NCBI GenBank assembly: GCA_014380005.1
Contig: JACMKT010000081.1
Span: forward strand, 1-39,636
From: Rhodospirillales bacterium
GTDB lineage: Bacteria; Pseudomonadota; Alphaproteobacteria; Rhodospirillales; Magnetospirillaceae
Length of the DNA stretch: 39,636 nt
Reading direction: 5' to 3'
The position numbers and the translations under genes were made by a program. Shown here piece by piece: positions 1 through 9,132 of this stretch. The first letter of the stretch is position 1. Each line of letters begins with the position of its first letter. The notes under the pieces were generated by a model, which had not been told where the DNA came from, made no database searches, and saw only the letters and a list, made by a program, of their open reading frames with translations.

Positions 1-1
1 C

Positions 2-3000
2 CAGCTGGGTCTGGCCTCCATCGGCCTGGGATCGACCGAAGCCAGCCGCTACGACAACGGCAACACCATCCGCGCCGAGGGCGGGTTTACCTTCACTGAC
101 GGCGCCACCGGTAAGGCGGCTCAGGTGGAGTTTGCCAGCGGGGGCGAGCCGGACGGCAACGTCCTCTACGTCGGCGAGGACAGCACCACGCTGAAGCTGG
201 ACGACGGCCGCGTCATGCAGTTCGTCGAGGGCGGCACCCGGCTGGAGGTGGGCGGCGACATCGCCGTCGCCACCGGCGGCGGCAATACTCTGGTCGGCGG
301 GCGCGACGCGGTGGTCATGGTCTCGGCCGGCGGCGACACCCTGCTGGGCAGTGCCGGCAACGATCTGCTGGTCACCCGGGGCGGCGACAACATTCTGGCC
401 GGCGGCGGCGGTGCCGACCGGCTGCAAGGCGGTGCCGGCGATGACACCTATGTGTTCCAGAAGGGCGACGGCGCCGACACCATCACCGAGGGCGGCGGCC
501 TGGACGTTCTGGAATTCGGCGCTGGCATCACCGCCGCCAACATTGTCGTCGAGGCGGTGGGCGACGATCTGGTAGTGGGCGTGCGCTCACGCGCGTCCGA
601 CCAGGGCAAGCCGGCTTCGGCCCTGTCCGACCGCGTGGTGGTCAAGGGCGGTGCCACGGCGGTGGAGTCCATCAAATTCGCCGATGGCACCAGTTGGTCG
701 CTGGGCATGAAGGTGGCGCAGACCACCAACGGGCCGCGCCTAGTCTACGACGATACTCTGCGTAATGATGCCGCCTTCTGGCGCGAGGCGCTGAACGCTG
801 GCGGAACCGGCGCCCTGGCCAGCGAGATGGCGGCGGCCTTGGCGGCTCTTGCCGCGGGCGCGGCGGTGATGCGTCCCGATCTCGCCGACGCCACGGAGGT
901 GGTGCGGCAACCTGTGCAGCAGGACACCCAGACGGCCCTTGGCATCGTCACTGAAACGGCGTCGGCGACCGTATTGTCCCCGCTCGTGTTGGCCGACCTG
1001 GCTCTGCCAACGGCGCCGGTGGCCGCCGTGCAGGAGAAGCGGGTGACCGCCGCCGACATCATTGCCGCCGAACCGGAGGCGCCGCCGCTTCAGGCCACGT
1101 CCACCGTCACCGTCACCCAATCCATGGTGGAGGCTGCGCCAACCCCGGCCGTGGCGGCAGAACAGGTGTTGCCGGTGGAAATCGTGCTCGCCGAGGCCGT
1201 GACCACGGTGGAACCAGTCGACCCTATTCGGATTATTTCGACGGAAGAGCCTCTGCCGCCCAATCGCCCGCCGGAAGCGCGCGACGATTCGTTGTCCACC
1301 GATGAAGATACGCCGCTGACGTTGTCCCTGTCGGCACTGCTTGCCAATGACAACGATCCGGAAGACCGGGGCCTGATCCTGACGTCGGTGAGCAATGCCG
1401 TCGGCGGCGTGGTGACGCTGGACGGTTTCGGCAATGTGGTCTTCTCGCCCAACGCCAACTTCAACGGCATGGCCAGCTTCCAGTACACCATTAGCGACGA
1501 GGCCGGCCAGACCGCCACCGCCACCGCTTGGGTCACCGTGGGCGCCGTCAACGATGCGCCACTGGTGGGCGGTGAGACCCTGTACAGCACCGAAGACATC
1601 GCTCTGACCATCGCCCCCAGCGTCTTGCTGGCTAACGATAGCGATATTGAAGGCGAAACCTTGACCGTCAGCGCGGTGGGCAACGCCGTGGGCGGCACGG
1701 TGGCTCTGAACGGCCAGGGAAATGTGGTGTTCACGCCCACTGCCGATTTCAACGGCAACGCGACCTTCCAATATACGGTCAACGACAATCACGGCGGATT
1801 GACCGTAGCGACGGCCACGGTGAACGTCGCTGCGGTGAACGACGCGTCTTTGACCGGCGATGAAACCCTTGCCAGCAGCGAAGACATGGTGCTGACCATC
1901 GCCCCTGCCGTGCTGTTGGCTAACGATGTGGATGTGGAAGGCGACACCCTGTCCATCAGCGCGGTGGGCAACCCCGTCGGCGGCACGGTGGCGCTGGATG
2001 GCCTGGGCAATGTGGTGTTCACCCCCACGGCCAATTTCAACGGCGCGGCCAGCTTCCAGTATACGGTCGATGACGGCCAGGGCGGCTTGGCGGTGGCGAC
2101 AACGACGGTGAATGTCGCCGCCATGAACGACGCGCCGCTGGTGCTGGCCGAAACTATCGCGGGGACCGAGGACACCGTCCTGTCCATCGCGCCCGCGTCG
2201 CTGCTGGCGAACGACAGCGACATTGAAGGCGACACCCTGTCCATCAGCGCGGTGGGCAATGCCGTGGGCGGCACAGTGGCGCTGGATGGATCGGGCAATG
2301 TGGTGTTCACCCCGACCACCAATTTCAATGGCACGGCCAGCTTTCAATACACGGTCAGCGACGGCCAGGGTGGCTTGACCGTGGCGATGGCCTCGGTGGC
2401 CGTGGCCGCCGTCAACGACGCGCCGCTGGTCGTGGCTGAAACCATCGCCGGGACCGAGGACACCATCCTGTCCATTGCCCCCGCCTTGTTGCTGGCGAAC
2501 GACACGGACATTGAGGGTGACACCCTGTCCATCAGCGCGGTGAGCAATGCTGTGGGTGGCACGGTGGCGCTGGATGGCTCAGGTAATGTGGTGTTCACCC
2601 CCACTGCCAATTTCAACGGCGCAGCGAGCTTCCAATACACGGTAAGCGACGGCCAGGGCGGACTGACGGTGGCGACCGCGCAGGTTAACGTGGTCGCTGT
2701 CAACGACGTCCCTCTGGTGGCGGGCGAGACAGTGGCGGGTGTCGAGGACACTGTTCTTAGCATTGCATCCGGCTTGCTGCTGGCAAACGACAGCGACATC
2801 GAGGGTGACACCCTGTCGATCATCGCCGTGGGCAACGCGACCGGCGGCACGGTGGCGTTAGACGGCGCCGGCAACGTGGTGTTCACGCCCACCGCTAATT
2901 TCAACGGTGCCGCGAGTTTTCAGTACACGGTCAGCGACGGCCAGGGTGGAGTGACGGTGGCGACCACACGGGTCGATGTGGCTGCCGTCAACGACGCGCC

Positions 3001-4600
3001 GCTGGTCGGCGGTGAAACGGTGGCGGGTGTCGAAGATACCACCCTCACCATTGCCCCTGTGTTGCTGCTTGCCAACGACAGCGACATCGAGGGAGACGCC
3101 TTATCCATCGCCGCCGTCGGCAACGCGACCGACGGAACGGTGGCGCTGGACGGTTCCGGCAACGTGGTGTTCACCCCTACCGCCAATTTCAATGGCGCCG
3201 CCAGCTTCCAGTATACGGTCAGCGATGGTCAGGGTGGATTGACGGTGGCGACCGCGCGGGTCGACGTGGCTGCCGTCAACGATGCGCCGGCGGTGACCGG
3301 CGAATTGCTGGCCGGAATGGAAGACGTCGCCATGAGCATGTCCTGCGCCAGCCTGCTGGCCAATGACAGCGACGTGGACGGCGACACACTGTCAATTAGT
3401 GCGGTCGGTAGTGCGGTCGGCGGCACGGTGGCACTGGATGGGTTGGGCAATGTAGCGTTCACGCCCACTGCCAATTACCACGGCGTCGCCAGCTTCGATT
3501 ATACCGTTTCCGACAGCCTCGGCGGCGAGACCGTGTCCACGGCTGTCATCGGTCTGGCCGCAGTCAACGATGCTCCGGTGGTGGTGGCGGATAGCTTCAC
3601 CATGGATGAGGATACCTCCCTGCCCATCACCACGTCCTCGCTATTGGGTAATGACAGCGACGTGGACGGCGACACGCTGGCGTTGACCGGCGTGTCGGGC
3701 GCCACCAACGGCTCGGTTTCGTTGGCGGGCGATACCATCACCTACACCCCGGACGCCAACTACTACGGTGCGGCCAGCTTCCAATACACGCTGAGCGACG
3801 GACAGGTTAGCGTCACCGGCACCGCCAACATCACCGTCAACGATGTTGCCGAACCGTCCTCAGGCGGCGGCGGTGGTGGGGGAGGTGGTGGCGGCAAGCC
3901 GGTGGTGCTCGACCTGGACGGGGATGGTCTGGAACTGACCGCCATCGACGAGAAGTCGGTGCTATTCGACATCAACGACGACGGCTTTCTCGACAAGTTG
4001 GGCTGGGTCGGCGGCGACGATGGCCTGCTTGCCTATGACTATGACGGCAACGGCGTGATCGAGCACGGCAACGAGATCTCCTTCGCCCAGTACCTGGACG
4101 GCGCCCGCACCGACTTGGAGGGACTCAAGGCGTTCGACAGCAACCACGACGGCGCCCTGGATGGCGACGATGCCGAGTGGAGCAAGTTCGGCGTCTGGCG
4201 CGACGCCGACGGCGACGGCATCACCGACCAGGGCGAGTTCAATAACCTGACCGACATGGGCATCCGGGACATTGGTCTGGCCTCGGACTGGAACAGCTAT
4301 CGCGACCATGGCAACACCGTGTTCGGCCATGCCAGCTATTCCACCATCGACGGTCGCACTGCTATCGCCGGCGACGTCATGCTGGCCATGCAAGACGGCA
4401 AGGCTGCCGAATCTATCGTGGTCGCGCTGCCGCCTCCGGACCCAGCCCCCATCGACCTGTCGGGGCAGATCGCTTCGCTCAAGAGCCTGATGGCGGCCTA
4501 TACCGGAAGCGAGACTGCCGTGCCGTTAACCGTGCCCGACGAGGCCGACTGGATCACCATCGCGCTGCCCGATGAGGAAACGCAGGTGTTGCATGCCTAA
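2..4600 (+). CDS. Giant RTX/cadherin-like repeat adhesin, 3' part (5' end outside window)
   Basis: The frame is open from the first bases of the window, so the start and any N-terminal region are missing. Domains in order: RTX-like Gly/Asp nonapeptides (about 280-460), a region like the haemolysin-type calcium-binding-associated domain (about 440-720), an Ala/Val/Thr/Pro-rich linker (about 780-1260), nine cadherin-like/VCBS-type repeats (1262-3838), an 11-Gly run (3863-3895), then several EF-hand-like DxDxDG loops (about 3908-4240, e.g. DLDGDG, DINDDG, DYDGNG, DADGDG) and an acidic C-terminal tail. This is the usual build of a large calcium-dependent adhesin secreted by a type I system through a C-terminal signal; family role is known, while surface adhesion for this protein is inferred. 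The ABC exporter at 26974 is 22 kb away and pairs better with the RTX protein beside it, so the exporter for this protein may lie upstream of the window. Confidence 0.88.
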   Translation, partial: QLGLASIGLGSTEASRYDNGNTIRAEGGFTFTDGATGKAAQVEFASGGEPDGNVLYVGEDSTTLKLDDGRVMQFVEGGTRLEVGGDIAVATGGGNTLVGGRDAVVMVSAGGDTLLGSAGNDLLVTRGGDNILAGGGGADRLQGGAGDDTYVFQKGDGADTITEGGGLDVLEFGAGITAANIVVEAVGDDLVVGVRSRASDQGKPASALSDRVVVKGGATAVESIKFADGTSWSLGMKVAQTTNGPRLVYDDTLRNDAAFWREALNAGGTGALASEMAAALAALAAGAAVMRPDLADATEVVRQPVQQDTQTALGIVTETASATVLSPLVLADLALPTAPVAAVQEKRVTAADIIAAEPEAPPLQATSTVTVTQSMVEAAPTPAVAAEQVLPVEIVLAEAVTTVEPVDPIRIISTEEPLPPNRPPEARDDSLSTDEDTPLTLSLSALLANDNDPEDRGLILTSVSNAVGGVVTLDGFGNVVFSPNANFNGMASFQYTISDEAGQTATATAWVTVGAVNDAPLVGGETLYSTEDIALTIAPSVLLANDSDIEGETLTVSAVGNAVGGTVALNGQGNVVFTPTADFNGNATFQYTVNDNHGGLTVATATVNVAAVNDASLTGDETLASSEDMVLTIAPAVLLANDVDVEGDTLSISAVGNPVGGTVALDGLGNVVFTPTANFNGAASFQYTVDDGQGGLAVATTTVNVAAMNDAPLVLAETIAGTEDTVLSIAPASLLANDSDIEGDTLSISAVGNAVGGTVALDGSGNVVFTPTTNFNGTASFQYTVSDGQGGLTVAMASVAVAAVNDAPLVVAETIAGTEDTILSIAPALLLANDTDIEGDTLSISAVSNAVGGTVALDGSGNVVFTPTANFNGAASFQYTVSDGQGGLTVATAQVNVVAVNDVPLVAGETVAGVEDTVLSIASGLLLANDSDIEGDTLSIIAVGNATGGTVALDGAGNVVFTPTANFNGAASFQYTVSDGQGGVTVATTRVDVAAVNDAPLVGGETVAGVEDTTLTIAPVLLLANDSDIEGDALSIAAVGNATDGTVALDGSGNVVFTPTANFNGAASFQYTVSDGQGGLTVATARVDVAAVNDAPAVTGELLAGMEDVAMSMSCASLLANDSDVDGDTLSISAVGSAVGGTVALDGLGNVAFTPTANYHGVASFDYTVSDSLGGETVSTAVIGLAAVNDAPVVVADSFTMDEDTSLPITTSSLLGNDSDVDGDTLALTGVSGATNGSVSLAGDTITYTPDANYYGAASFQYTLSDGQVSVTGTANITVNDVAEPSSGGGGGGGGGGGKPVVLDLDGDGLELTAIDEKSVLFDINDDGFLDKLGWVGGDDGLLAYDYDGNGVIEHGNEISFAQYLDGARTDLEGLKAFDSNHDGALDGDDAEWSKFGVWRDADGDGITDQGEFNNLTDMGIRDIGLASDWNSYRDHGNTVFGHASYSTIDGRTAIAGDVMLAMQDGKAAESIVVALPPPDPAPIDLSGQIASLKSLMAAYTGSETAVPLTVPDEADWITIALPDEETQVLHA
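1262..3838 (+). repeat. Nine tandem cadherin-like repeats, eight of exactly 288 bp
   Basis: Repeat units begin at the Asn codon of N-D-A-P-like motifs at 1262 (diverged, NRPP), 1550, 1838, 2126, 2414, 2702, 2990, 3278 and 3566. The first eight are each exactly 288 bp (96 residues); the ninth is 273 bp. Each carries a TED-like motif, LLANDSDxEGDTL, an AVGGTVAL-like turn, GNVVFTPTANFNGAASFQYTV-like strands split by variable residues, and SDGQGGLTVA. The middle units (3-7) are the most alike at both protein and DNA level. The fold is an Ig-like beta sandwich expected to bind calcium between domains. Confidence 0.9.
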
Positions 4601-5087
4601 GGAGGCGGAACGACGGGCCGGAGTCACCGTGCGCTTCGCCAAAGCTGAGGACGACGCCCGCAGCATGCTGGAATTGGGGCGCGAGGCGTTTCACGCCACC
4701 CGCATGAGTGCCCATCCCTTCGACGAGGGCCGGACCACGGCCCTGATCCGCAAGGGCATGGCCGGGGGGGCGGCGGTACTGTTGATTGCCCGGCGGGGTA
4801 ACGAAGATGTGGGCTTTGTCGCCGGCCAGATTGGGCCAGCGCTGTTTTCCGCAGCCCGCACGGCGACGGTGGTGGCGTTTTATATCCGCCCGTCGGTACT
4901 GAACGGACAGGCTGCTGTCAAACTGATCCATGCCTTCCGTAATTGGGCGCAGGCTGCTGGCGCCGATGAGGTCCAGGTCCATGTCACCTCGGGAATCCGG
5001 ATGGCGGAAACCGACAGTTTCATGCGCCGCATCGGCTTCCGCCAAACGGGCGGCAATTACGTCCAGGACGTGTCGGCTGCCGATTGA
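4593..5087 (+). CDS. GNAT-family N-acetyl/acyltransferase
   Basis: 164 residues if translation starts at the ATG at 4593, which overlaps the TAA of the adhesin (ATGCCTAA) and has AGGTG a few bases upstream; an upstream in-frame ATG at 4572 lacks a ribosome site. The opening strand (VTVRFAKAEDD) and the VVAFYIRPSVLNGQ segment followed by a long helix match the GNAT fold, with a degenerate acetyl-CoA loop (RPSVLNGQ in place of the usual Q/R-x-x-G-x-G/A). Substrate unknown. The overlap with the adhesin gene implies co-translation, so the adhesin or another surface protein is a possible substrate (inference). Its 3' end overlaps the convergent ketoacyl synthase gene by 31 bp. Confidence 0.72.
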   Translation: MPKEAERRAGVTVRFAKAEDDARSMLELGREAFHATRMSAHPFDEGRTTALIRKGMAGGAAVLLIARRGNEDVGFVAGQIGPALFSAARTATVVAFYIRPSVLNGQAAVKLIHAFRNWAQAAGADEVQVHVTSGIRMAETDSFMRRIGFRQTGGNYVQDVSAAD

Positions 5088-6301
5088 GGCAGCGAACGGC
5101 CATGGGCTATGCGGCTAAACACCAGCGCGGCGTTGACGCCGCCGAAGGCGAAGGAATTGGACAGCACTGCTTCGACGTCACGGGACACGGCGCGGTTGGG
5201 GGTGTAGTCCAGGTCGCAGGCGGGATCGGCACCCAGGTAGTTCATGGTGGGAGGAACGATACCGGCAACCAGCGGCAGCAGGGCAGCCGCCGCCTCGATG
5301 GCGCCTGCCGCACCCAGGGTGTGGCCGTGCATGGACTTGGTCGAGGATATGGACAGCGCCGCCGCGTGGGCGCCGAAAACCTGCCGGATGGCGGCGGTTT
5401 CCGTTGCGTCATTGAGGCAGGTGCCGGTGCCGTGGGCGTTGATGTAGCCGATGGCCCCGGGCGGCAATCCCGCATCGGCCAGGGCTGCGCCCATTGCGGC
5501 GGCCGCGCCGACGCCGGACGGCCGCACTAGATCGTCGCAATCCGCATAGATGCCATAGCCGCGAAATTCCGCATAAGGGCGGACGCCGCGGGCGCGGGCG
5601 CGCTCTTCCGTCTCGATCACCATGATGCACGCGCCTTCGCCCAGCACGGTGCCCTTGCGGTCGCGGCTGAAGGGGCGGCAGGTGTCGGGGGCCAACGCGT
5701 TCAATGCAAGCCAACTGCGGCAATTGGCAATGCTCAGGGGGGCATCGGCGCCGCCGACCAGGGCGGCGTCCAGCCGCCCACCGCGCACCATCAGAAGTGC
5801 TTCGCCCATGGCCTGGGCCGACGAGGCGCAGGCGCCGGCAATGGTTAGGACCGGCCCCCTGGCGCCATATCGGCGCGCCACATGGCTGGCCAGGGCGTTG
5901 ATCATCACCCGGGGCACGTTGGCCGGATCGGTGCGGTTTTTGCCTTCGGCGAACAGGCGGTAGTAGATGTGGTCGTGCTGCTCGGTGGGCGACGCGGAAT
6001 GGCCCAGAACGACCCCCAGCCGTTCCGATGGCGCTTCACCCTCCAGTCCGGCATCCCGCATGGCCTCGGCGGCGGCGGCGAAGCCGAAGCGAGTTCCGCG
6101 ATCGGGAAAGGGTGCAAGGTCGGCATCGCCGACAATGCTGTTGTCGTGGATATGGGCCGTCACCAGGCCGGGAATGGTATCCAGCGGTGCAGGTGGGTGG
6201 GCGATGGCGCATCTGCCCTTATGCAAGCCTCGCCAGAATTGGAGCAATCCGACCCCGACCGGCGAGACGATGCCGATGCCGGTGACGACCACACGCCTCA
6301 T
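5057..6301 (-). CDS. Beta-ketoacyl-ACP synthase, FabF/KAS II type
   Basis: 414 residues. Condenses an acyl group with malonyl-ACP. The Cys-His-His triad is visible: Cys158 in GACASS, His290 in NAHGTGT and His325 in KSMHGHTLGAAG with Lys322; the C-terminal NSFAFGGVNAALVF loop is also typical. Length matches FabF. Its start codon overlaps the stop of the upstream acyl carrier protein gene (ATGA), so the two are translated together. No ketoreductase, dehydratase or malonyl transferase is adjacent, which argues for a specialised role rather than the housekeeping fab cluster. It could alternatively serve a small polyketide or aryl-polyene-like pathway whose other genes lie elsewhere. Confidence 0.9.
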   Translation of the reverse strand: MRRVVVTGIGIVSPVGVGLLQFWRGLHKGRCAIAHPPAPLDTIPGLVTAHIHDNSIVGDADLAPFPDRGTRFGFAAAAEAMRDAGLEGEAPSERLGVVLGHSASPTEQHDHIYYRLFAEGKNRTDPANVPRVMINALASHVARRYGARGPVLTIAGACASSAQAMGEALLMVRGGRLDAALVGGADAPLSIANCRSWLALNALAPDTCRPFSRDRKGTVLGEGACIMVIETEERARARGVRPYAEFRGYGIYADCDDLVRPSGVGAAAAMGAALADAGLPPGAIGYINAHGTGTCLNDATETAAIRQVFGAHAAALSISSTKSMHGHTLGAAGAIEAAAALLPLVAGIVPPTMNYLGADPACDLDYTPNRAVSRDVEAVLSNSFAFGGVNAALVFSRIAHGRSLPQSAADTSWT

Positions 6302-6552
6302 GCCCCGATGGCATCCTTGGGCGACACCAGGGCCAAGACCTCCCTGACCACGTCGTTCACACCGCGAATGTTAGCCCCGGGGGTGTCGGTAAGGTCGATG
6401 TCGAACTCTTCCTCCACGGCGAAGATCAGGCTCATGGCGTCAAGAGACTCAATGCCGAGGTCTTCGAATCGGGCATCGGCGGTGACGTCCTTGCGCGGCA
6501 GTGCTTTCCTGATCGCGCGCAGGACCCGCTGGCGGATTTCATCTTCTGTCAT
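6298..6552 (-). CDS. Acyl carrier protein
   Basis: 84 residues, acidic and helical. The phosphopantetheine attachment site is Ser36 in LGIESLDAMSL, with ESL in place of the commoner DSL. The following EEEFDIDLTD helix is typical of ACP recognition helices. It is a stand-alone carrier that overlaps the ketoacyl synthase gene by four bases, so the pair forms a two-gene unit. The divergence from housekeeping AcpP (ESL, Arg-rich N-terminal helix) suggests a dedicated carrier. Confidence 0.9.
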   Translation of the reverse strand: MTEDEIRQRVLRAIRKALPRKDVTADARFEDLGIESLDAMSLIFAVEEEFDIDLTDTPGANIRGVNDVVREVLALVSPKDAIGA

Positions 6553-6624
6553 GCCGTCACCCGCGTGTGTTTAGCGCTTGCGTCGTTTGTTCGCTATCAT
6601 GGGTTGCGATGTGGGGCAACCCGG

Positions 6625-6842
6625 AAGATCGCCCGACTGGATGCCCGCGCCGGTTATGGAATCGCGTCGGCCTTGCAGAAAAACGTCGCCGGGCGCTGCA
6701 CCATCAGGCTGTGCAGGTCGAGTTGGCCTTCGATGTGGCCATCGGCCGGGGAGGTGAAGCCTGCCGGCACCAGCGACGAATTCACTGGTGCGGTGGCGCC
6801 TGGTATCACGTGTGCCCGGTCGACAGCGGCGGACACCATCAA
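6625..6842 (-). pseudogene. umuD: umuD remnant: frameshifted and 3'-truncated
   Basis: Reading from ATG at 6842, the frame gives an N-terminal segment with VPAGFTSPADGHIEG, QLDLHSLMVQRPATFF and CKAD, closely following UmuD (GFPSPA, ID/RIDLN, ATYFVKASGDSM). The frame then hits TAA. Shifting one frame at about 6664 restores DSITGAGIQSGDL, matching UmuD GDSMIDGGISDGDL. One lost G (GACGGCGAT to GACGCGAT) explains the shift. The self-cleavage Ser is still encoded (complement of 6658-6660) but the Met after it is Ile. Homology ends near 6625; the catalytic Lys region and umuC are absent. The alternative frame runs on without homology to a stop at 6571. Confidence 0.75.
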
Positions 6843-6963
6843 CGTGGATGGCTTCTATGAGTATCTGGTGACCTCGTTGAAGACGTTGCCGATGGCATAG
6901 CCGCCACCCCCGGCACAGTCCTTGCGTCGCCCCGGTGTAAGCTTCGTGCTTCAAGGGGGGGAT

Positions 6964-9132
6964 ATGGATTACGTGCCGCGTTGGTTGCTGGGGCAGGCCG
7001 TGTTCAGGCGTTATCTGTCGCGGTTGAGCCTTAGCCACAGCATCTATATCGGCTTCGCCGTGGTGCTGATGCTGCTGGGCATGGTCGCCGTCATGGGAGT
7101 TGCCGGTCTGGGGGTGGCCGCGCGCAGCTTCACCACCTACGAGCAGGCGGCCAACAATGCGCTGACGGTGTCGGTCATTGACCGCACCGTCATGGGCATG
7201 CTCAGCAATGTGTTCCGCTATTCCAACGGTGACGAGCGCGCCTTGCCGCGTGTGCGCGAGGCGCAGCGGGACATCGGCGTGATGCTGGATAAGGCGCTGG
7301 AGAACGCCAGCGATGACGAGCAACGGGCCACCATCCAGCGCATGACGGCGCTGGTGGAGCCTTACGTCGCCAATCTGGACCGGCTGATCGATCTGAAGCA
7401 GCGGCGCGACCACATCATCCACGGGGTCATGCTGCCCCTTGGCCGCGACGCCCAACAGCGGCTGAACCACATCGCCACGACCTCCATGCTGATCGAGGAT
7501 TATAAGGGCGCCGCCCTGGCCGGACGGGCCCAGGAAGCCCTGATGGCGACCCTGCTGAACTCGACTTTGTTCCTGGTGAAGTCCGATCAGTCCTTGGTGG
7601 ACGAAGCCCGCCAGAACGTGGATGCCTTTGTGGTCGCCACGGAATTGCTGGCCAATTACATCATCGACCCCACCCTGGTGGACGAATCCTACGAAGCGGG
7701 CCGGGCTGGGCCAAAGGGCCGCGATGCCTTCCTGGAGGTGGTCGCCGCCATCGACGAAACCCACCAATTGGTCAATGACGTCATGGCCGGCCAAGGCGCC
7801 GAAATCGCCCAATTGGCCAAGGAGACCGAGGAACGCCTGCGCCGCGATCTGGAGGTCACCAATACCACCACGTCGGACACCATCGACACCACCCAGCTTT
7901 GGGCGCTGATCCTGACCGTGGTGGCCGGTGTGGTGGGCTCGTTCCAGTCCTGGCGCGTCGCCAGCCATATCGTCTCGCGCACCGACGAAATTCAGCGGGC
8001 CAATGCGGAATTGGAAGCGGTGCGCCAGCGCATGGTGGACGCCATCGAATCCATCTCGGAAGGCTTCGTGCTGTGGGATTCCGATGATCGCATGGTGCTG
8101 TGCAACTCGCGCTACCGCGAGATTTACGAAGCCATCGGCACCATGTTGCAGCCCGGCGTGGCATTCGGCGAGGTCGCCATCGCCGCCGCCGAACGCCAGC
8201 ACCCCGTTCCCGCCGATCAGCGCAGCCAATGGGTGGCGGAACGGCTGGAGCTGCATTCCCATCCGGGCAAGCCCCACGAGCAGCACATGAACGATGGCCG
8301 CATCGTGCTGGTCAGCGAACGGCGCACCTCGGAAGGCGGCATCGTTGGTGTGCGCACGGACATTACCGCGCTGAAGGCCATGGAGGCCCAGTTGCTGCAA
8401 TCGTCCAAGCTGGCGACCTTGGGCGAAATGGCCACCGGCATCGCCCACGAGATCAACCAGCCGCTGACCATCATGCGCATGGCCGCCGAGAAGGGCGTGA
8501 AGTTCCTGGAGCGCGGCGGGCCGGAGCATTTGCCCACCGTGCTGGAAAAGCTCAAGCGCATCATGGAACAGGTGGACCGCGCCCGCGCCATCACCGACCA
8601 CATGCGCACCTTCGGCCGCAAGGCGCCCGAGGGCTCGGAGCGCATGGACCTCAAGACCGTGGTGGACAGCGCCCTGGGCTTCATCGGCGAGCAATTGGGC
8701 CAACGCCGCATCACCGTCAAAGTGGACGTGGACGCGGTCGGAACCGTCAACGGCAACCAGATCCAATTGGAACAGGTGCTGATGAACCTGCTGACCAATG
8801 CCCGTGACGCCATCGAGGCCCGCGCCGCAAACGTTGGGCCGACACATCCGCGCATTATCAACGTCCGGGTGGGCGTGGATGGGGAAACCAATCAAGCTTT
8901 CCTGTCCGTGGCCGATACGGGCGGCGGCATCGATTCGTCGGTGATCAGCCGCATCTTCGATCCGTTCTTCACCACCAAGGAAGTGGGGAAGGGGACCGGG
9001 CTGGGGCTGTCCATCAGCTACGGCATCATCAACAACATGGGCGGCACGATCCGTGCAGAAAACGCGGGCGAGGGCGCGCTGTTCACGCTGTGCCTGCCCC
9101 TGCGCGACGCCAAGGAGAAGAGTAATGGTTGA
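6964..9132 (+). CDS. Membrane-bound PAS sensor histidine kinase
   Basis: 722 residues from the ATG at 6964, preceded by a strong purine run (AGGGGGG); an in-frame TTG at 6922 is less likely. TM1 is about residues 27-50, then about 260 residues of helical, probably periplasmic sensor, TM2 about 312-330, a PAS domain (about 357-470: SISEGFVLWDSDDRMVLCN), HisKA with phospho-acceptor His495 in GIAHEINQPL, and an HATPase with N-box LLTNARDAIEA, DTGGGI and GKGTGLGLSI. All catalytic boxes look intact. It overlaps the downstream response regulator gene (ATG at 9125), the likely phosphorylation partner. The sensor domain ligand is not recognisable. Confidence 0.9.
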   Translation: MDYVPRWLLGQAVFRRYLSRLSLSHSIYIGFAVVLMLLGMVAVMGVAGLGVAARSFTTYEQAANNALTVSVIDRTVMGMLSNVFRYSNGDERALPRVREAQRDIGVMLDKALENASDDEQRATIQRMTALVEPYVANLDRLIDLKQRRDHIIHGVMLPLGRDAQQRLNHIATTSMLIEDYKGAALAGRAQEALMATLLNSTLFLVKSDQSLVDEARQNVDAFVVATELLANYIIDPTLVDESYEAGRAGPKGRDAFLEVVAAIDETHQLVNDVMAGQGAEIAQLAKETEERLRRDLEVTNTTTSDTIDTTQLWALILTVVAGVVGSFQSWRVASHIVSRTDEIQRANAELEAVRQRMVDAIESISEGFVLWDSDDRMVLCNSRYREIYEAIGTMLQPGVAFGEVAIAAAERQHPVPADQRSQWVAERLELHSHPGKPHEQHMNDGRIVLVSERRTSEGGIVGVRTDITALKAMEAQLLQSSKLATLGEMATGIAHEINQPLTIMRMAAEKGVKFLERGGPEHLPTVLEKLKRIMEQVDRARAITDHMRTFGRKAPEGSERMDLKTVVDSALGFIGEQLGQRRITVKVDVDAVGTVNGNQIQLEQVLMNLLTNARDAIEARAANVGPTHPRIINVRVGVDGETNQAFLSVADTGGGIDSSVISRIFDPFFTTKEVGKGTGLGLSISYGIINNMGGTIRAENAGEGALFTLCLPLRDAKEKSNG

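Noticed and set aside
740-2347. 535-residue open frame antisense to the adhesin repeats
   Set aside because: It mirrors the 288-bp repeats of the real gene and has His/Gly/Arg-rich composition without any domain.
6843-6960. Short minus-strand remnant encoding a Gly-rich YAIGNVFNEV-like segment
   Set aside because: Too short and without a recognisable family; cannot be separated from chance.
6571-8895. 774-residue open frame antisense to the histidine kinase
   Set aside because: His/Gln-rich shadow of the kinase gene; only its last part coincides with one frame of the umuD remnant.
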